Source of the DNA: Ilumatobacter sp.
Lineage (GTDB): Bacteria > Actinomycetota > Acidimicrobiia > Acidimicrobiales > Ilumatobacteraceae
Reading direction: 5' to 3'
DNA length: 7,916 bases
Assembly (NCBI GenBank): GCA_029263275.1
Contig: JAJCXU010000100.1
Span: 1 to 7,916, forward strand
Each line of letters begins with the position of its first letter. The stretch's first letter is position 1. Of the stretch, positions 4,754-7,916 are shown piece by piece. The translations under genes were made by a program, and so were the position numbers. The notes beneath the pieces are model-generated. The model searched no databases and was not told the origin of the DNA. It saw only the letters and a program-made list of their open reading frames with translations.

Positions 4754-5953
4754 GTGAAGATCACCGACTGCACCACCTTTGTTATCGGCAATCCACCACC
4801 GCACCACGGCGGCCGATACTTCATCGTCGTCAAGCTCACCACCGACACCGGTGTCGTCGGCTACGGCGAGATCTACGTCGCGACCGTTGGCCCGCACACT
4901 GTGGCGACCATGGTGGCCGACATCGCCGACCGCCTGGTGATCGACGCCGACCCGAACCGGATCGAGCTGCTGTGGCGCCGCATGTACTCCAGTGGCTATT
5001 CACTGCGTCCTGACCCCACGCTCGTCGGCATCATGAGCGGCATCGAGATGGCCTGCTGGGACATCGTCGGCAAGGATGCCGGCCTCCCGATCAGCGACCT
5101 GCTCGGTGGCCGCGTGCACGATCGACTGCGGACCTACACCTACCTGTACCCGACCGCCGACCGGCCCGACGTGTACACCGACCCAATGCAAGCTGCCGAT
5201 CAGGCGCTGTTCGAGGTCGGGCGAGGCTTCAACGCCGTCAAGTTCGATCCCGCCGGGCCGTACACGGCGTTCGACGGCCATCAGCCAAGCCTCGACGACA
5301 TCGAGCGGTCGGTGGCGATCACCGGTGCAATCCGCGAGGCGGTCGGCGACCGCGCCGACCTGCTGTTCGGGACACATGGCCAGTTCACCGCCGCCGGAGC
5401 GATCCGCCTCGCTCGACGGCTGGAACAGTTCGACCCGCTGTGGTTCGAGGAGCCGACGCAGCCGGATCAGCCCGAGGAGATGGCCCGTGTTGCTCGCCAG
5501 ACAACGATCCCGGTGGCAACCGGCGAACGGTTGACGACGATTTCAGAGTTCGCCGCGCTCGCCCGACATCAGGCCGCAGCGATCTGGCAGCCCAACCTCG
5601 GTCGGTGTGGTGGCATTCTCGCAGCGAAGAAGATCGCGGCGATCGCCGAAGCTGCCGGATGCCAGATCGCACCCCATCTGTATTCAGGACCGATCCTCGG
5701 TGCGGCGAACATCCAGCTCGCGGCAACCTTGCCGAACCTGCTGATCATCGAAGGCATCCAAGACTGGTCGGGCTTCCACGCCGAACTGCTGACGCGACCG
5801 GTCGAGTGGGCAGACGGTTATGTCACCCCGTCGCGCGAGCCCGGCCTCGGCACCGAACTGAACGAAGCCGTCGCGCTGGCACACCCCTACGTGCCCGACC
5901 CTGACGACAGCACCGACCTCCACCTCGGCATGCACCCCTCCCCCATCCGCTGA
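4754..5953 (+). CDS. Enolase-superfamily enzyme, mandelate racemase/muconate lactonizing subgroup
   Basis: A 399-residue protein with an N-terminal capping domain (1 to about 115, including GYGEIYVATVGPHT and IMSGIEMACWDIVGK) and a C-terminal TIM barrel. Members abstract the proton alpha to a carboxylate, usually as sugar-acid dehydratases or racemases. Visible barrel-end motifs, numbered from GTG 4754: AVKFDPAG with Lys163 and Asp165 (the K-x-x base motif), LLFGTHGQ with Gly206-Thr207-His208, WFEEP (Glu232/233), TGERL (Glu258), IWQPNLGR (Asn281) and IAPHLY (His308). The Glu metal ligands and the His base are present. The Asp metal ligand usual at the third motif reads Gly, and the Asp that partners the His reads Asn. 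The substrate cannot be assigned; a sugar acid is most likely. GTG 4754 was chosen for its M-K-I-T opening and AGGGTGG upstream; 4736 is the less likely alternative. Confidence 0.9.
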   Translation: MKITDCTTFVIGNPPPHHGGRYFIVVKLTTDTGVVGYGEIYVATVGPHTVATMVADIADRLVIDADPNRIELLWRRMYSSGYSLRPDPTLVGIMSGIEMACWDIVGKDAGLPISDLLGGRVHDRLRTYTYLYPTADRPDVYTDPMQAADQALFEVGRGFNAVKFDPAGPYTAFDGHQPSLDDIERSVAITGAIREAVGDRADLLFGTHGQFTAAGAIRLARRLEQFDPLWFEEPTQPDQPEEMARVARQTTIPVATGERLTTISEFAALARHQAAAIWQPNLGRCGGILAAKKIAAIAEAAGCQIAPHLYSGPILGAANIQLAATLPNLLIIEGIQDWSGFHAELLTRPVEWADGYVTPSREPGLGTELNEAVALAHPYVPDPDDSTDLHLGMHPSPIR

Positions 5954-5984
5954 CGGTCAGTCTGTGCCTGGCACAGACTGACCG
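5954..5984. terminator. Perfect 15-bp inverted repeat between convergent genes
   Basis: CGGTCAGTCTGTGCC and its exact reverse complement flank a single central T. As RNA the realistic form is a 13-bp stem with a 5-nt CCUGG loop on either strand. It fills the 34-nt gap between the enolase-superfamily stop (5951-5953) and the DnaE2 stop (5988-5990), and the two stop codons can extend the pairing by three. This is the right place for a bidirectional terminator, but neither side has a U-tract. It may instead be a dispersed palindromic repeat with a GTGCCTGGCAC core. Confidence 0.6.
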
Positions 5985-5987
5985 CTG

Positions 5988-7916
5988 TCAGCGGAAGTCG
6001 CGGCTGCGGAGGTTGCCGGGCATCGGGAGCGGGTCGAGACGTTCAGCGACGATGTTGATCACACCTTCGGCGCGTTCGAGCCGACCGCGGATGACCATCG
6101 CCGGCGCTTCACGTGCGACCTTGCGGAAGCGGTGCCAGCACCCCTTCGACACCACGACGTTGATCAGTCCGGTCTCGTCTTCGAGGTTGAGGAACGTGAC
6201 GCCTTGGGCCGTCTGGGGGCGCTGACGATGGGTGACCACCCCGGCAACATGCACCATCGAACCGGGTTCGGGGTCCCACAACTGCGCTGAAGTGAGCACC
6301 CCGATCTCGTCGAGTTCCTGACGAATGAACTGTGTCGGGTGCCCATCCGGTGACACTCCGGTGGCCCACAGGTCGGCCACCGCCTCTTCGACCGGTGTCA
6401 TCCCGGGCAGACGCGGCGCCACTTCACCGGTGACCATGCCCGCCAACCGACCGGGACGTGACTGCACGGTGGCGCCGACGGTCCACATCGCCTCACGCCG
6501 ATCAAGCCCAAAGCACTCGGTGAACACACCCGCCGTTGCCATTGCCTCGAGCTGAGGAAGCTGCAGTGCGGGGACTCGGCGCACTAGGTCTTCGGTGTCG
6601 GTGAACAAGCCGCCCTGTTTCCGCTCCGACTCGATCTCGTTGGCGAGATCGGCACCGACCCCACGCACCGATCCCAACCCGAGGCGCACAGCAACACCGC
6701 CGACCGAGGCCCCTGCGCCGTCGGCTTCACACGGTTCCAAAGTGGCACCAGCCAGTGATGCGTTGAGGTCTGGGGTGTGCACGATGACCCCGTGGCGCCG
6801 GGCGTCGCGCACCAACGTGTGCGGCGACCAGAACCCCATCGGCTGCGCATTGAGCAGCGCTGCGCAGAAGGCCGCCGGCTCGTGGTACTTGATCCACGAT
6901 GATGAGTAGACCAGGTACGCAAAGCTCACCGAGTGCGACTCGGGAAACCCGTAGTTCGCGAACGCCTTCATCTTGAGATACAGCTCCTCGGCGATGTCGC
7001 CGGTGATGCCGTTGGCCTCCATGCCGATGTACAGCCGCTCCTTCAACTGTTCCATCCGCCGAGCCGACCGTTTCGAACCCATGGCCTGACGCAACTCGTC
7101 GGATTCGGCGGGCGTGAACCCGGCAACGTCGATCGCCATCTGCATCAACTGTTCCTGGAACAGCGGAATGCCAAGGGTCTTGCCGAGTGAGTTCTCGAGC
7201 AATGGATGCAGGTACGTGACCTGCTCTTTGCCGTTCCGACGTCGAATGTAGGGGTGCACTGACCCGCCCTGGATCGGCCCCGGCCGGATGAGGGCCACTT
7301 CGACCACCAGGTCGTAGAAACGGCGCGGTTTGAGCCGCGGCAGGGTGGCCATCTGCGCTCGCGATTCGATCTGGAACACGCCGATCGTGTCAGCCCGACA
7401 CAACATGGCGTAGACGTCGTCGTCTTGCGGCAGCGTGGCGAGGTCGATTTCGTAGCCACGGTGTTCGCGGACCAGGTCGATGGCGTAGTGCAGTGCAGAG
7501 AGCATCCCGAGGCCGAGCAAGTCGAACTTGACCAGACCGGTGGCTGCACAATCGTCCTTGTCCCACTGCAGCACCGACCGTTTGTCCATCCGTCCCCACT
7601 CGACGGGGCACACTTCGATCACCGGTCGGTCACAGATGACCATCCCGCCCGAGTGGATGCCGAGGTGGCGTGGCGCATCTTCGACTTCGAGCGCGAGGTC
7701 GAGCACCGCCTGCGGAATGGTGCAACCATCCTGGTCTGCGGTGACGCGGACGCCGCCCCAACCGTCGACTTGTTTCGACCAGGCGTCCTGCTGACCAGGC
7801 TCATACCCGAGCGCCTTGGCCATGTCACGAACTGCCGAACGCGCACGGTACGTGATGACGTTGGCCACCTGCGCGGTGTGGTGCCGTCCGTACCGTTCAT
7901 AGACGTACTGGATGAC
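5988..7916 (-). CDS. dnaE2: Error-prone DNA polymerase DnaE2 (C-terminal part, 5' end outside window)
   Basis: The frame stays open to the right edge and reads VIQYVYERYGRHHTAQVANVITYRARSA when the edge is included (quoted in overlapping parts: VIQYVYERYG, then VANVITYRARSA), so a start at 7868 is an artefact. About 642 residues, roughly 60% of a normal DnaE2, are visible. Order: palm/fingers of a C-family polymerase including VKFDLLGLGM (a catalytic Asp), IGVFQIESRAQM, LIRPGPIQGGSVHPYIRRRNG and LFQEQLMQMAID; then FANYGFPESHSVSFAYLVY and LLNAQPMGFWSPHTLVRDARRHG, the last being DnaE2-like; a helix-hairpin-helix stretch (LGLGSVRGVGADLA); an OB-fold (VHVAGVVTHRQRPQTAQG to IVAERL); and the C-terminal SRDFR typical of DnaE2. 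It works with ImuA'/ImuB in damage-induced translesion synthesis. The PHP domain and two catalytic Asp residues lie off the window. No imuA/imuB is visible downstream. Confidence 0.96.
   Translation of the reverse strand, partial: VIQYVYERYGRHHTAQVANVITYRARSAVRDMAKALGYEPGQQDAWSKQVDGWGGVRVTADQDGCTIPQAVLDLALEVEDAPRHLGIHSGGMVICDRPVIEVCPVEWGRMDKRSVLQWDKDDCAATGLVKFDLLGLGMLSALHYAIDLVREHRGYEIDLATLPQDDDVYAMLCRADTIGVFQIESRAQMATLPRLKPRRFYDLVVEVALIRPGPIQGGSVHPYIRRRNGKEQVTYLHPLLENSLGKTLGIPLFQEQLMQMAIDVAGFTPAESDELRQAMGSKRSARRMEQLKERLYIGMEANGITGDIAEELYLKMKAFANYGFPESHSVSFAYLVYSSSWIKYHEPAAFCAALLNAQPMGFWSPHTLVRDARRHGVIVHTPDLNASLAGATLEPCEADGAGASVGGVAVRLGLGSVRGVGADLANEIESERKQGGLFTDTEDLVRRVPALQLPQLEAMATAGVFTECFGLDRREAMWTVGATVQSRPGRLAGMVTGEVAPRLPGMTPVEEAVADLWATGVSPDGHPTQFIRQELDEIGVLTSAQLWDPEPGSMVHVAGVVTHRQRPQTAQGVTFLNLEDETGLINVVVSKGCWHRFRKVAREAPAMVIRGRLERAEGVINIVAERLDPLPMPGNLRSRDFR

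Noticed and set aside
7868..7868. Start codon of DnaE2 at GTG 7868
   Set aside because: The frame continues to the window edge with conserved polymerase sequence (VIQYVYERYG), so this Val is internal.
1..7916. CRISPR arrays, tRNA/rRNA genes, insertion sequences, integrase or toxin-antitoxin genes, and defence systems
   Set aside because: No spaced repeats, cloverleaf, transposase or known defence domain was seen on either strand.

Overview
The window is GC-rich with strongly GC-biased third codon positions. It carries families that are typically actinobacterial (DUF3039, DUF4031, a Rv1284-type beta-carbonic anhydrase, the error-prone polymerase DnaE2). An actinobacterium fits best, and my impression from the protein style is a marine or freshwater Acidimicrobiia (Ilumatobacter-like); that lineage call is an inference. 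No mobile element, CRISPR array, tRNA or rRNA was seen.

Layout. (1) 1-157, minus strand: the 5' part of an ArsC-family (thioredoxin-fold) gene that runs off the left edge. Its reading frame is broken only by a TGA at codon 12, exactly where the family has its catalytic cysteine. A hairpin of bacterial SECIS form starts 3 nt after the TGA. I read this as an unrecognised selenocysteine-containing ArsC-like protein, and it is the most exciting thing in the window. (2) 235-741, minus: a beta-carbonic anhydrase, probably on a leaderless transcript. (3) 889-1323, plus: a conserved actinobacterial protein of unknown function, abutting tail to tail (4) 1324-1626, minus: a DUF4031 protein, which diverges from (5) 1653-2318, plus: an HD-superfamily metal-dependent hydrolase. 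(6) 2287-3621, minus: an MFS exporter whose 3' end overlaps the HD gene by 32 bp. (7) 3622-3902: an intergenic region with a candidate 42-residue membrane protein and possible promoter/operator sequences. (8) 3903-4193 and 4186-4713, plus: DUF3039 protein and a NUDIX hydrolase, overlapping by 8 nt. (9) 4754-5953, plus: an enolase-superfamily (mandelate racemase subgroup) enzyme with altered active-site positions. (10) 5954-5984: a perfect 15-bp inverted repeat between convergent genes. (11) 5988-7916, minus: the C-terminal part of DnaE2, running off the right edge.

The genes do not form one pathway. They look like a housekeeping or accessory mosaic: CO2/bicarbonate balance, a redox or arsenate-type enzyme, export, nucleotide or sugar-acid metabolism, and translesion synthesis. 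The only plausible co-transcribed sets are carbonic anhydrase with the ArsC-like gene (77-nt gap, same strand) and DUF3039-NUDIX, possibly with the enolase-superfamily gene (40-nt gap).
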